In this document: positions 42,108 through 52,050 of the stretch, piece after piece
Layout: every line of letters begins with the position of its first letter
Position numbering within the stretch: position 1 is the stretch's first letter
DNA from: Cercis canadensis
Taxonomy: Eukaryota > Streptophyta > Magnoliopsida > Fabales > Fabaceae
NCBI GenBank assembly: GCA_003255065.1
Contig: QAOA01007908.1
Span: 595,624-659,623 of the forward strand
Direction: 5' to 3'
DNA length: 64,000 nt
The notes under the pieces: generated by a model
Databases searched by the model: none
What the model was told of the DNA's origin: nothing
What the model saw: the letters and a program-made list of their open reading frames with translations, nothing else
Made by a program: the position numbers and the translations under genes

Positions 42108-42940
42108 AAAATATATTGTTAGGAAGGATGCATTATTCTTAGATAGAGAGCAATTCACAATTATACTGATTTAATAAAAATCTTTTACTTTATGTTTCTA
42201 ATATATTTTTCAATTTTGAAGAGACTGCTGTTTTGTAGGGCTAGTGTGTAAGATATATGCTTTGACATCTTTATTTGAATATAGTATTCAATAGTTTAGA
42301 CACGAGTCTGATAAAAAAATTTAAAAACTTTAAACAGTTCCTTAATTTGCAGGGAGATCTCCTAGAATTTTTTTTGCCATAGCATAACACTTGTCATTGA
42401 GTTTAAGACATTTATCCAATTTTTAGTCCATACAAAATATCAAGATTTAATTGCTTCCATGGTTTTTGATACACATCAACCTGTTTTGATGCTTACAACT
42501 GCAAAAGTCATCATGAGTCATTTTATTATTTAATTCTGAAAATGTCATCATGATTCATGAGTTTCCCTTTCTATTTTGTATTTTCTTTGTCTGTAAAACA
42601 TGATATGGAATAAGCTGATGGATCATGGATTCTACTCTGGACCAGAGAATGAATGATGGTTCTGGTTAATTTAATTGAACTGTCCCTTTTTTTTAAAAGT
42701 GGAAAATGTTTGTCTTATGAACTTATGATATTATCTTTGCACTTGATGACATTAGAAGGTAGAAGCAGAACTTTTTGGATACTTCCAGTATTAGCATGTC
42801 AAATTTTACATGAATTGGACATAACTAAGTACCTAATTTAATTTAATTGATGACATTTACTTATATTTCAAAAGTTTATTATCCGTTAAAATAAAATAAT
42901 CCAATGGAATACCAATCATTTCTTAAATTTTATGAAGAAT
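42108..42940. repeat. Dispersed repeat, copy 1
   Basis: From ATATATTGTTAGGAAGGATG to TTTCTTAAATTTTATGAA, this matches 56605-57420 and 60932-61735. It includes GGATTCTACTCTGGACYAGA. No frame is conserved. It is either a noncoding repeat family or a piece of a larger unrecognised element. Confidence 0.8.
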
Positions 42941-45900
42941 GGTATTCCATACCTCAAAGTAGCAAGGAGAGCGAAATCACTGAAGTTACAATTACCTTTC
43001 ACTTGTATGAGTTCCTCTGTTTTCTTAAATTTATTTGTATTATTTTCCGTGAATCAAAATCATGATTTTTTTTTTTCTGCTTGTTCTACACTTTCTGAAT
43101 TTTATTCAGGTAATGGTGTTATTTTTTTTGCAACTCAGGTCCATTTAATTGTTTCAGCCTATATACCATATTTTGATAGTGCATTGATAGTATACCTTTT
43201 TGTATCCTGGTTATGATAACTGTTTTTATCTACCTTTTTCTTTTAAAAAAAAAAAGAGTATTCTTTACTAAAAAAAATATATATATTTTTAATCCATGTG
43301 TTATTTTTAATTATATATTTATAATTCTCTATAATAAAAATCTTTCTACAATATATTTCAACGGTAACTTCAATTAAAAAGGAAATTAGTTTTGATTTTT
43401 TTTTTTTTTGCTTCAAAAGACTTGTTTTATTTTTCTTATTTGAGCTGAGATATGAATATAAAACTAGAAATCAATGACAATGTCTATAGCTCTTTACACC
43501 TTTAAGTTGACCTCGCCAATAGAAATGGTGCTCATTCTCTGCATTTAACAATAATGATACTTTTTTACTTGTCTTCTAGATTCAGTTGTTTGGGTAGAAA
43601 TTCATCATATCACGCTGTTATTGATTTTTGTTATTTTTGCTTCCGAAATATTTATAATTACTTTTATATGGGACAAATATTTATCAAAAAAATTTCAACA
43701 TGCTAAAGTGAATTATAGAATTTACAAGACGAATAAGAGTGAAGAACAGCAGTAACTTCTATTTGTTTAGAAAGAAAAGAAAAAAGAAAGGAAGAAAGCT
43801 ATATTTTAACACACAATATTAACTAATTAGTATAACTCATTCTCAACTCTCAACACTCATTACCAGGATATCTAATTTAATCTCAATATCGGGATGCAGA
43901 TTTTCGAGCCTAATAATTAATAATTAAAAACCTTAAATACAGTAAACCTTATATCTTTTATAAGTGAATTTTTTCACTACAATTATAATATAAATACTTT
44001 GCAAATTTTATTTTAGAACTTTATTGGAGTAACCGAAAGATTTATTAAGTTGTTTAGAAACTTTTTGTCCAAATTGCATTCTTTTCCTTGAATCAAAATC
44101 ATGGCTTTTTTTTNTTTTTTTTAATCTATGCGTTATCTTTAATTATAAAATTTTAAAGATAATTACTGAAGAAATAAAATTTAAAAGCCATTAGAAAGCC
44201 AATGTACATATTGGGAAATTAGATCCATCGATCACATGCAAATTACAATATCTGGCTCTACAATCATTCACTCTACTAGTTGAATATATATAGCCAATCT
44301 ATGTAAGAAATTAATTAGCACGAATCATATATAAAAGGGCTTAAATTTCAGTGCATATCAGCACAGAGATATACCCCACTCCCCCATACAAACATAAGCA
44401 ATTATCTACAAATTTAGGAATTACAAGGATCCATAACAGCTTTGAAGTGCAAAGTCTGAACAAGAACCAAATGGTAAAACAGAAGTTGCAAGTGCATTGA
44501 TGATTCAGCAGCGCTCTGAGAAACTGAAGTAAAGAATTATCTATTCATTTGATGATGTTAAAAACTATAGATCACTTGTGTTTATATACCATCATGCAGC
44601 TCATCAGTAAGATTAATATCCTCCAACCACCTATAAGTGTAAACGTATCAAACACCTTCCAAGATAATGCAGGACAGAAAGCCAGAATAAAATCTACCGG
44701 CTTCAAGAGATAAATAGAAGGAAATACTAAGCAAAAAGATCCAAAACACAGCTGATAAGGGGGCTGGTCTTGTGGTTAAGCAAACAGGAAATTAGAAGAA
44801 AACTTGTGATTGAATTATTCATCAATTTTTTAAAAGAAAGCATCACAGCCCATTAAATAGACATTATATACTACAAGGATTAAGAATAGAGTCCTAATTC
44901 TGTAAAGATTGACACTTCCTACTACTACTCATATCATAAGAAAAACAAGGGCAGTAAGATAATACTCTAAAACACCTAAATAACATAAACCTAATTCCAA
45001 ATACTACTATGACCGGGAAATAAAAAATAACTAAATGACCCCTTATATTCCACCCTGATCTTTAAAATTGATGAATAATTCAAATACTACCATGGCTCCT
45101 AAAAATAAATACAAAGAAATGACACAGAAAATGAAAAACACATCAACACTACATGTATGCCAAACAGACTCCCTTAACGGAACCATATGCAGGGCACCAG
45201 AAGAGCAGCCATTAAAACAAGCCAAAAATTCTATAGATAATTATTTATCAGGATCATACATCATCATAATTATTTGACAAAACACAAATTTCTGTAGCAC
45301 CATGCCTGATTTGGGTATTAAATTCATGAACAGAAACTACTAGAAGGATTTATTTAGCTCCTGAAATTAGAAAGATACCCAGATGGATTTCAATCTCCCA
45401 TTAGAATGTATTGCATTCCCTTTTTCTTTTCTTATTTTCTTTTTTATTTTCCTTCAAGCACTAATATGAAACTTTTAAAGCTAGTACTTTTAGAGTCAAA
45501 ATACTATACATTAAGTAGTCCAGAGAAATTAAAAAGGAAGAGGAATAAACATTAAGAACACGTTAAGGAAATGAATACCAAAAGTGAAACTTAGCTTTAC
45601 TGAGCTTATTTCCCAAATTTGAAGACTTTTACACAAATAATCACGAAATTAAATTTAAAAAGTTTCAAACTTTGATTCATGTTCTGTGCCTCAAACTTAA
45701 ATTAAGAAATCCCTTTAGGCATCGGTGTTATACAGAAAATCAAACACATGGTAGGCATAGAGAAGACAGAAAAGGAATTGAGTAATTCCCTAACAGCAAG
45801 ACCAGAAGAATCCAGAACAGGAACACATAATTGCAAACAAAGAAATTGAGATAAAACGATGAAGAGCAGAGCTTCCAACTATACCATAATCGCAGGAATA

Positions 45901-46250
45901 AGTGCAGCAAAAGAAGTGGTCGTAAGTGTAGGCTAGCGGAAATCAGGGAACAAAATTTTGTGTCATTTCGGACAGCAACAAAGGCACAGTAGAGACACCG
46001 GCGGCAACGAGACGAAAGATTGAAGTCCAAGGATGGAAGAGAGTGCTAAGGAGAGAAAGGCTAGGGAAGTTAGGGATTTGAGCTTGGGAGAGTTAAAGAA
46101 TGAGAGAAGAGAGGAGAAGGAGAGGATTTGAGCTGCTGAAGATATAGTCGTCGAAGAAGAGTGGCTAGGGCGGAAAAGGAAATGCAAACTTAGGAATTTC
46201 AGCGACAAACACTTTTGAAATGCAAAGGGGAAGGGCGGATATTAATTTAC
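42941..46250. other. AT-rich intergenic DNA, no gene seen
   Basis: Over 3 kb without a supported gene. There is an n in a poly-T at 44114. The stretch 44760-45060 is repeat-like (GGCTGGTCTTGTGGTTAAGC could be a tRNA-like head), but no element ends were found. ORFs at 45740-46208 on the minus strand are low-complexity and unsupported. Confidence 0.45.
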
Positions 46251-46485
46251 CAGATTCCAACGTTAATAAAATACAAATTACAATTGGAATCAATAAAAAA
46301 AATTGGCAAAAAATTCTAAAAGTATATTCCGTTGGAATTCTTAAAAAAAAAAAAAAAGTTACACATTTCTAACAGAAATTATGATAAAAAATTTCAATGG
46401 TAATATAATTCAATTGAAATTTCTGTTGAAATTTTCAACGGTATTTTGTTATGTTGGAAAACTGCCATTTTCTTGTAATGAAACG
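46250..46485. mobile_element. Possible non-autonomous CACTA-like repeat
   Basis: Contains several inverted TTCCAACGG / CCGTTGGAA-type motifs, for example CCGTTGGAATTC at 46329 and TTCAACGGTATT at 46434. It ends in TTTTCTTGTAATG near 46470-46482, which resembles the CACTACAAGAAA terminus of plant CACTA elements read backwards. The left end is not defined. Confidence 0.35.
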
Positions 46486-47158
46486 AGATTGCCAATCAAC
46501 TTTATCATCTATAGTAAGCATTTATAAAAGCTAGCAAATATATATTAGGTCAAAGTATTTCTTTTAAAAATAACACCAACTCCACACATCATCTATATAT
46601 AGTAAGAATTTATAAAAGTCAGCGAATATATGTGTTAGAAGGTCATAATATTTCTTTTAAAAATTGTACAAGCTATGACACGCCTAATTTTAGTTGGACA
46701 CATTAATTTCTGATTGTTGGTCAGAAACTTAAGTAATATGGACAACTTTTTGTAATTAAAAGAAAATAAAACTGAAACTGATATCTTATCAGATCAACAA
46801 ACTTTTACATCAATGATGGAGACAGTGATAGAGACTATCAATGTTTTCTCTCACTTTGTGAAGAGGAATGTGCATAATGTTATGTTACAAAATGTATAGG
46901 ACTAGCCCCGTTTGGATAAATAGCTTATTTAAGCGCTTATATAAAAATGCTTTATGTAAAAAACTTTTATACTATAAACTCCTTTTAAATTAACTTATCT
47001 AGTATTTGGATACATACTTGAAGAAGCGCTTTTAAGATCTATAAGTTCTTTCTAAAGTATTTGGATAGACAAAGGTATAAGTGCTTATAATTGTGAAAAT
47101 TACTAAAAAATACATTAATAAGCACTTATTAAAGATTGTGTTTGGATAAATAAGAAAG

Positions 47159-47575
47159 GGGAAAATTAACTAAAATAATGCAATTTAATTAAAAAAAATC
47201 GTAATTAGGTTAGTTTTAAAAATAATTACAGAAATGGGTCAATTTTTAAATGTAATAAACATCAATGTATTTTTGTAAGAAAATACCAAATCAATTACGC
47301 GTTTTAATCAATAAACGCGGAATTAAAACTGCGTTTTAAGTAATAAACGCCAAATTGAAAAAGGAAAAAACGCTGAATTGAAAAATGGCCAGCTGACATT
47401 GACCTCGAGACTAAGGAAAACGCGGAATTGATTCTCCGTTTTCCAATGAAAAATGCAGAATCAAATCCGCGTCTTATGTATAAAACGCTGAAATGATTCT
47501 GCGTTTTTCATTAAAAAACACAGAATCAAATCAGCGTTTTCCTTAGTCCCGAGGTTGACCGTTGGAATTTATTAT
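47159..47575 (+). repeat. Left terminal inverted repeat with AAACGC/GCGTTT palindrome array
   Basis: The outer about 110 bp is plain AT-rich TIR. From about 47298 to 47560 come alternating GCGTTTT and AAACGC half-sites. Two interlocked palindromes recur: GCGTTT-8 bp-AAACGC (47299-47318, 47331-47350) and AAACGC-GAATYA-type spacer-GCGTTT. CCTTAGTCCCGAGGTTGACC at the inner edge matches the inner part of the right array in reverse. Confidence 0.8.
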
Positions 47576-47879
47576 TTTTAGTTATTAAATTGTTAGAGCT
47601 AAATTGGTAATTTAGATTTGAAGTTTATTTGTTATTAATTTGTCTTACTATAGTTTAGATTTAAAAAGTTATATAATTTGTTAGTTTTAATTTCTTAGTA
47701 GAATTTATTTAACTAGTATAATTGATTACTTAGTTTAAATTAATTATTAGGAATAATTAAATTGATAAAGTGTATGTGTTATGTTAACTTAAATTTATGT
47801 TTTAGAGTTTATGGTTAAATTTAAACGGTTTTGGCTATTTGATGTTGACTGTTTAGGCCAAAAAAATGTTTCCCCACTT

Positions 47880-48250
47880 GAAACCATAAACCGTAAATCC
47901 CAACTGGTAACCACAAACCCAAAACCCTAAATCATAAGTGAAAATCATAAACCATATTCCCTAATGTAAAACCCTAAACTTGAAGTCAGAATCCGTAAGT
48001 ACTTAAAGTACTATCCTTTAACCCTAAACCTTAACCCTAATCTTGAAGTTTGAAACCCTAAACTCCTTTATAAAAATCTAAACCTCTAACCTCATTCAAA
48101 AACCTCAAATCTCAAATCTTAACTTAAAAATCGAAAACCCAAACCCTAAACTCTAAACATGATTCCCTATTTAAAACCCTAAACTCGAATGTTGAGTTAA
48201 TGATATGGAATTGTATGTTTTATTTTTTTTAGTTTAGGGTTAGGATTTAT
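47880..48250. repeat. Degenerate telomere-like (AAACCCTAA) motif cluster
   Basis: AAACCCTAA or close variants (ACCCTAAAC, AACCCTAA) occur many times within about 300 bp, interspersed with other sequence, upstream of the PMD coding exons. Plant telomeres are TTTAGGG repeats and promoter telo-boxes are AAACCCTAA. The spacing is irregular, so this is not a telomere tract; it may be a promoter feature of the element. Confidence 0.6.
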
Positions 48251-48350
48251 GATTATGGTTTAAGGTTTAGGGATAGGATTTATGCCTTGTAACTTACTAT
48301 TTTTTCGGTATATTTGTTAGTTTAATAAATCTTATTTTGGTTTATATTAG

Positions 48351-50625
48351 GGATCGAGGTTGCTTCGTCCTTATAGTCACAGGCACTTACCTGAGCCGGA
48401 TCAGAGATTGATCCCATATCTTACTAGGGCAGGGTTTGGTGCAGTTTGTTGTGTGAGCCCCATGCAGTTAGACGTGCAGTTCCTATCTACATTAGTGAAG
48501 CGGTGGCGCCCAGAGACTCACACATTTCACATGCCTTTCGGGGAGTGCACCGTTACCCTACAGGACGTGGCAATGTTATTAGGCCTCATTGTTGATGGTA
48601 ATGTGGTTGGTGGGAGGAGCTATCATCGATTGTGGCATGACGAGGTTTTTCGTCTACTGGGAGTGGTGCTAGTTGAGGGTGCCATTGACGGTTCCCGAGT
48701 TCGCTTATCGTGGCTGAGACAGACATTTTCAGCATGTCCACCAGATGCTCCGCCACATGTCTTGGAGTACCATGCCAGGGCATATATTCTGTTGTTGCTA
48801 GGGACGTGGCTGGTCCCAGACACTACTGGGAACCACGTCCACCTCATGTACTTGGAGCTCTTGGAGGACTTTGACAGCTCAGGCACACTCAGTTGGGGGT
48901 CGGTTATTCTTACACAGCTATATAGGGGGTTGTGTAACTTTAGTATTGGCCGGAGCACCGAGGTTGGAGGATGCCTATTCCTTCTATAGGTATGGGCCTA
49001 TGAGAGATTTCCGACATTGTGCCCGTCTCCCACTATTGTCATTGAGCCATTTTCCCTTCCACTTGCATGCAGGTTTGTGAACCCTAACTCGATTTGATTG
49101 TTCATACATATAAGATTTATTTGTGTATTTATTTTTGTATAAGTTTCATTTATGTATTAGGTGGAGGAAGCCATTACGTTATAACCATATCAGATTCGAT
49201 AGGAATCATTTGCCCTTCCGTCGCGCTTTTGATTATCTTGGCGATGAGCATGTGAGTTAATGATAAACATTGTGAATCTGTTCATTACTGAATAAATGTA
49301 CAAATTATATGATTAGATTATAATCTCAACTTTTTTATTGCACAGGTTGTGTGGTAGCTGTATCTTCATCATCAGTTGCCACATGTGTGTACTGTTGGAG
49401 CTCATATTTGGACTGTTCGGGTGCCCCTCTGTGCATTTAATGTAATAAAGGGACATTACCCGGACCGAGTCGTTCGTCAGTTCGGTAGTATGCAGTTCAT
49501 TCCTCGTCCTCCTCCGCCATATGATGATGAATTAGAGAGCTGTAGCATACGAGGGAAGACAGATACAGATTTGAGGATAGCCCATTATGTATACTACCGT
49601 CAGTGGGAGCAGCGACAGGACCACATACAGGAGATGGCTCAGGGACTTGGCACTTCACCCGATTATATGTCGTGGTACCTTCGGGTTACTTGGAGGTGGA
49701 TTAGTCCGAGCACATCACAGGGTTATCAGGTTAGCTTAATCTAAGTTGTATTAGATTTTAGATAATGTTAGTTTTTTTAAACTCACACTATATGTTGTTA
49801 TTAGGGCGAGGGGATTCCACCACAGCAGGATCCACCGCAGGGGGATGCCCCCTATAGGGGTCCACCATAGCAGAATCCACCGCAGGCGGATGCCCCCTAT
49901 AAGGGTCCACCTCAGCCGGATTTGCCACATCAGGTGCCATCGCATCAGCGACCAGTGTATCAGGGAGCGCTCGCATTCCAGAGTCCACCTCATGATGTGC
50001 AGTTGACGCCGCAGCAATGTATTACATTGCAGCAGCAGGTACATGCATCGGTACAGGCATCGGTGTCTCAGGTGTTTGCTTAGTGGGGCGTTCTTATTCC
50101 CCCCCAGTTTGGCGATCCACAGGCACGGGGGAGCCAGCGCGACCACACTCTCCGCATGTCCCACATGTCGATCCTTTGGCGTCTAGGTCGGCATCACGGT
50201 CAGCGTCGTCCAGTAGGCGTTCTGGGTCATCACGTACTTCGCGTAGTCGTTCTCATGTTGCGACATCGACACCCAGGGCCACTATGGACATGTCTCAGTT
50301 GCAGCCAGGCTTGGAGCCTCCACAGTACACTATGGACATGATGGGTCAGGGTAACATGGGTGGAGTAGGTTCTCCCCCATGTAACATTTTTGGCACAAAT
50401 GTTATAGTACCGCCTTTAGCTGCTAACCTGACACTTGATCTGGGTCTGACAGTTGGCCCTGCGACTGCACCTGTCGAGGATTATTACGTACCTGGACCGG
50501 CATACATGACTCCACCTGCTCCTCCTCGTTCCTATCCGACGGAACAGGATGGCTACAAGATACAGTTTAGTGACTATGTTGATCCAGATATGGTGGATCC
50601 TACAGTTCCAGATCAGCAGCACTAG
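48351..50625 (+). pseudogene. Plant mobile domain (PMD, MAIN/MAIL-like) protein of the MULE, decayed
   Basis: PMD proteins include the host MAIN and MAIL1 factors in transposon silencing; many copies are transposon-borne. Readable exons: 48351-49072, 49161-49251, 49346-49729 and 49805-50625, phases compatible, GT-AG introns. PMD hallmarks: AGFGAVCCVSPMQLD, KRWRPETHTFHMPFGECT, LQDVAMLLGLIVDG, LSWLRQTF, ARAYILLLLGTWLVPDTTGN and SGTLSWGSVILTQLYRGLCN. After the PMD come a linker with PPQ-rich repeats (49805-50080), a Ser/Arg-rich stretch and an acidic C-terminus. Four TAG stops interrupt the frame (48987, 49355, 49868, 50081), each where the context suggests CAG. A C7 tract near 50100 accompanies a one-base frame change. 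The upstream start exon was not found; exon 48351 follows a TAG acceptor. It faces the MuDR gene. Confidence 0.85.
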
Positions 50626-50916
50626 GATCATGATCGTGACTTTTTTTAGTACTATGTTTATTATTGATGAATATTGTTATAACATTGACATTATATTATA
50701 TATGCAGACATTTTATGATGCCATGTTTAGAAATGCTACATTTTATTAAACATATTACATTAAACATACACAAAAATACCCACATACTAATAGTAGAAGA
50801 TACTACGAATCAGGAAAACTATGAAGATAAATATATCAATATATAAAACATACTTAAATTAGTACATTCAATAAAGTACATCAAATCGTAACTAACACAT
50901 TCATTTGTTTACATAA

Positions 50917-51318
50917 TCAATCGTCATCAGTGGCGTAATCAGGGTTATTCATTACAGTCTGAATCTCTATGACTGATAACTCACGATGCATAGCAACAAC
51001 TTGTTCCTTAGCTAGTTTTAACAAATAGTAACGGCATCTACGAACTAACATTTGATTGTTCTCCCTCCTGATTTCTTGAATAACCTCCTCATAGTCATGT
51101 TGATTTTTTCGAGTCATTCTTAACGACCATCTATATACAGGTGGAGCTCTAAGTGATTGTAATTGTTGTACCAAATCTTCGGATTCATCCAACCGATAAG
51201 CCCATTCCCGACGCAAACCAGCATAATATTCCCTTGGATCAGAGTCTATTTCGCTTTCGTAATCATTATTAAACCTTGGTAGCAACCATACTGGAGGATC
51301 CCGACGGCTTCTTGACAT
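50917..51318 (-). CDS. Small unknown ORF of the MULE (133 aa)
   Basis: I do not recognise this protein. It is an open minus-strand frame of 133 codons starting MSRSRRDPPVWLLPRFNNDY, with a charged middle (DPREYYAGLRREWAYRLDES), a Glu/Arg-rich, probably helical region (YEEVIQEIRRENNQMLVRRC) and an acidic end (NNPDYATDDD). Uninterrupted in an element full of stops, it is either short enough to have escaped or was maintained. It sits between the 3' ends of the PMD and transposase genes, on the transposase strand. Its helical part and acidic end resemble the neighbouring ORF at 51443-51877 (IREENN followed by arginines, then DMSDEE). It may be an accessory protein of the element or exons of one gene with that neighbour. 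No transmembrane or signal segment is visible. Confidence 0.5.
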   Translation of the reverse strand: MSRSRRDPPVWLLPRFNNDYESEIDSDPREYYAGLRREWAYRLDESEDLVQQLQSLRAPPVYRWSLRMTRKNQHDYEEVIQEIRRENNQMLVRRCRYYLLKLAKEQVVAMHRELSVIEIQTVMNNPDYATDDD

Positions 51319-51442
51319 ACTATGTCACCCTGTGAGTTGACAAAAATAAAACATCAATATAATATATAACAAACTTCTTTAACAAGTAAAAATATTGGAA
51401 CCATTAAATATAATCAAATTACATATTTAGGGTTTAGATCGA

Positions 51443-51877
51443 TTATTCTTCATCGGACATGTCAATAGTCGATAAACACTTTGGTTCACGGCATATGCGA
51501 GTCCACATAGCAGCACCTGCCAAGTCACCCTCCCTCATTGCCATATTGGCACTGCGTTCACAATCACGTCGATGTAACCTTATTCGTATACGATTATTTT
51601 CTTCTCTTATGCGATACAGCACATATCGTAATTCTGAAAGACTTTGTCTTCACATGTGTATGGCGAAACACCGTGGAACACGAATGTTTTCAATCGTACA
51701 CAAATCCCGCAGATTAGTACATTCGACTTCTCTACGATGCCTTTCAATCAACATGATACTATGTACGTGGGGGGAGTCATGTAACATTGGGTCCAATGGA
51801 TACAAAAAATCATCATCTAACATCCATCGACGCCCACACACTCTAAAAATATCTCCTGCCGTATATTGTAATACCAT
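51443..51877 (-). pseudogene. Second small unknown ORF of the MULE, with one in-frame stop
   Basis: Unrecognised. The minus-strand frame from ATG 51877 reads MVLQYTAGDIFRVCGRRWML, then DDDFLYPLDPMLHDSPHVHS, and is interrupted by TGA near 51650. It continues in the same frame with RQSLSELRYVLYRIREENNR and ends in CLSTIDMSDEE at 51443. Total 144 codons. A TTTTAACAG acceptor precedes GACATTGAAATG, so the ATG may be inside an exon that begins earlier. The TGA is consistent with a former CGA. The half after the stop resembles the 50917-51318 ORF in its IREENN block, basic stretch and acidic tail, so the two may be ancient duplicates. Confidence 0.45.
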
Positions 51878-52050
51878 TTCAATGTCCTGTTAAAATTCAT
51901 TATGAAAAATAACACTTAGTCATAACAGTTATTTAAAATGAACAATACTATATTCATTATACAAATGCTACATTTTAATATGAATCCCCAATCTTATACA
52001 TGTCTATGGCATGGATACAAACACAAGATTTATTTTAATACGGGCCAGTG

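Noticed and set aside
44751-45060. SINE or LTR fragment
   Set aside because: A possible tRNA-like head and repeat-like composition, but no box B at the right distance and no ends.
47880-48250. Interstitial telomere tract
   Set aside because: AAACCCTAA-type motifs are irregular and interrupted, not a contiguous tandem array.
49751-50164. Minus-strand frame with repeated RWxLxxGIxLRW motif
   Set aside because: It is the antisense of the PPQ-rich repeat in the PMD gene linker.
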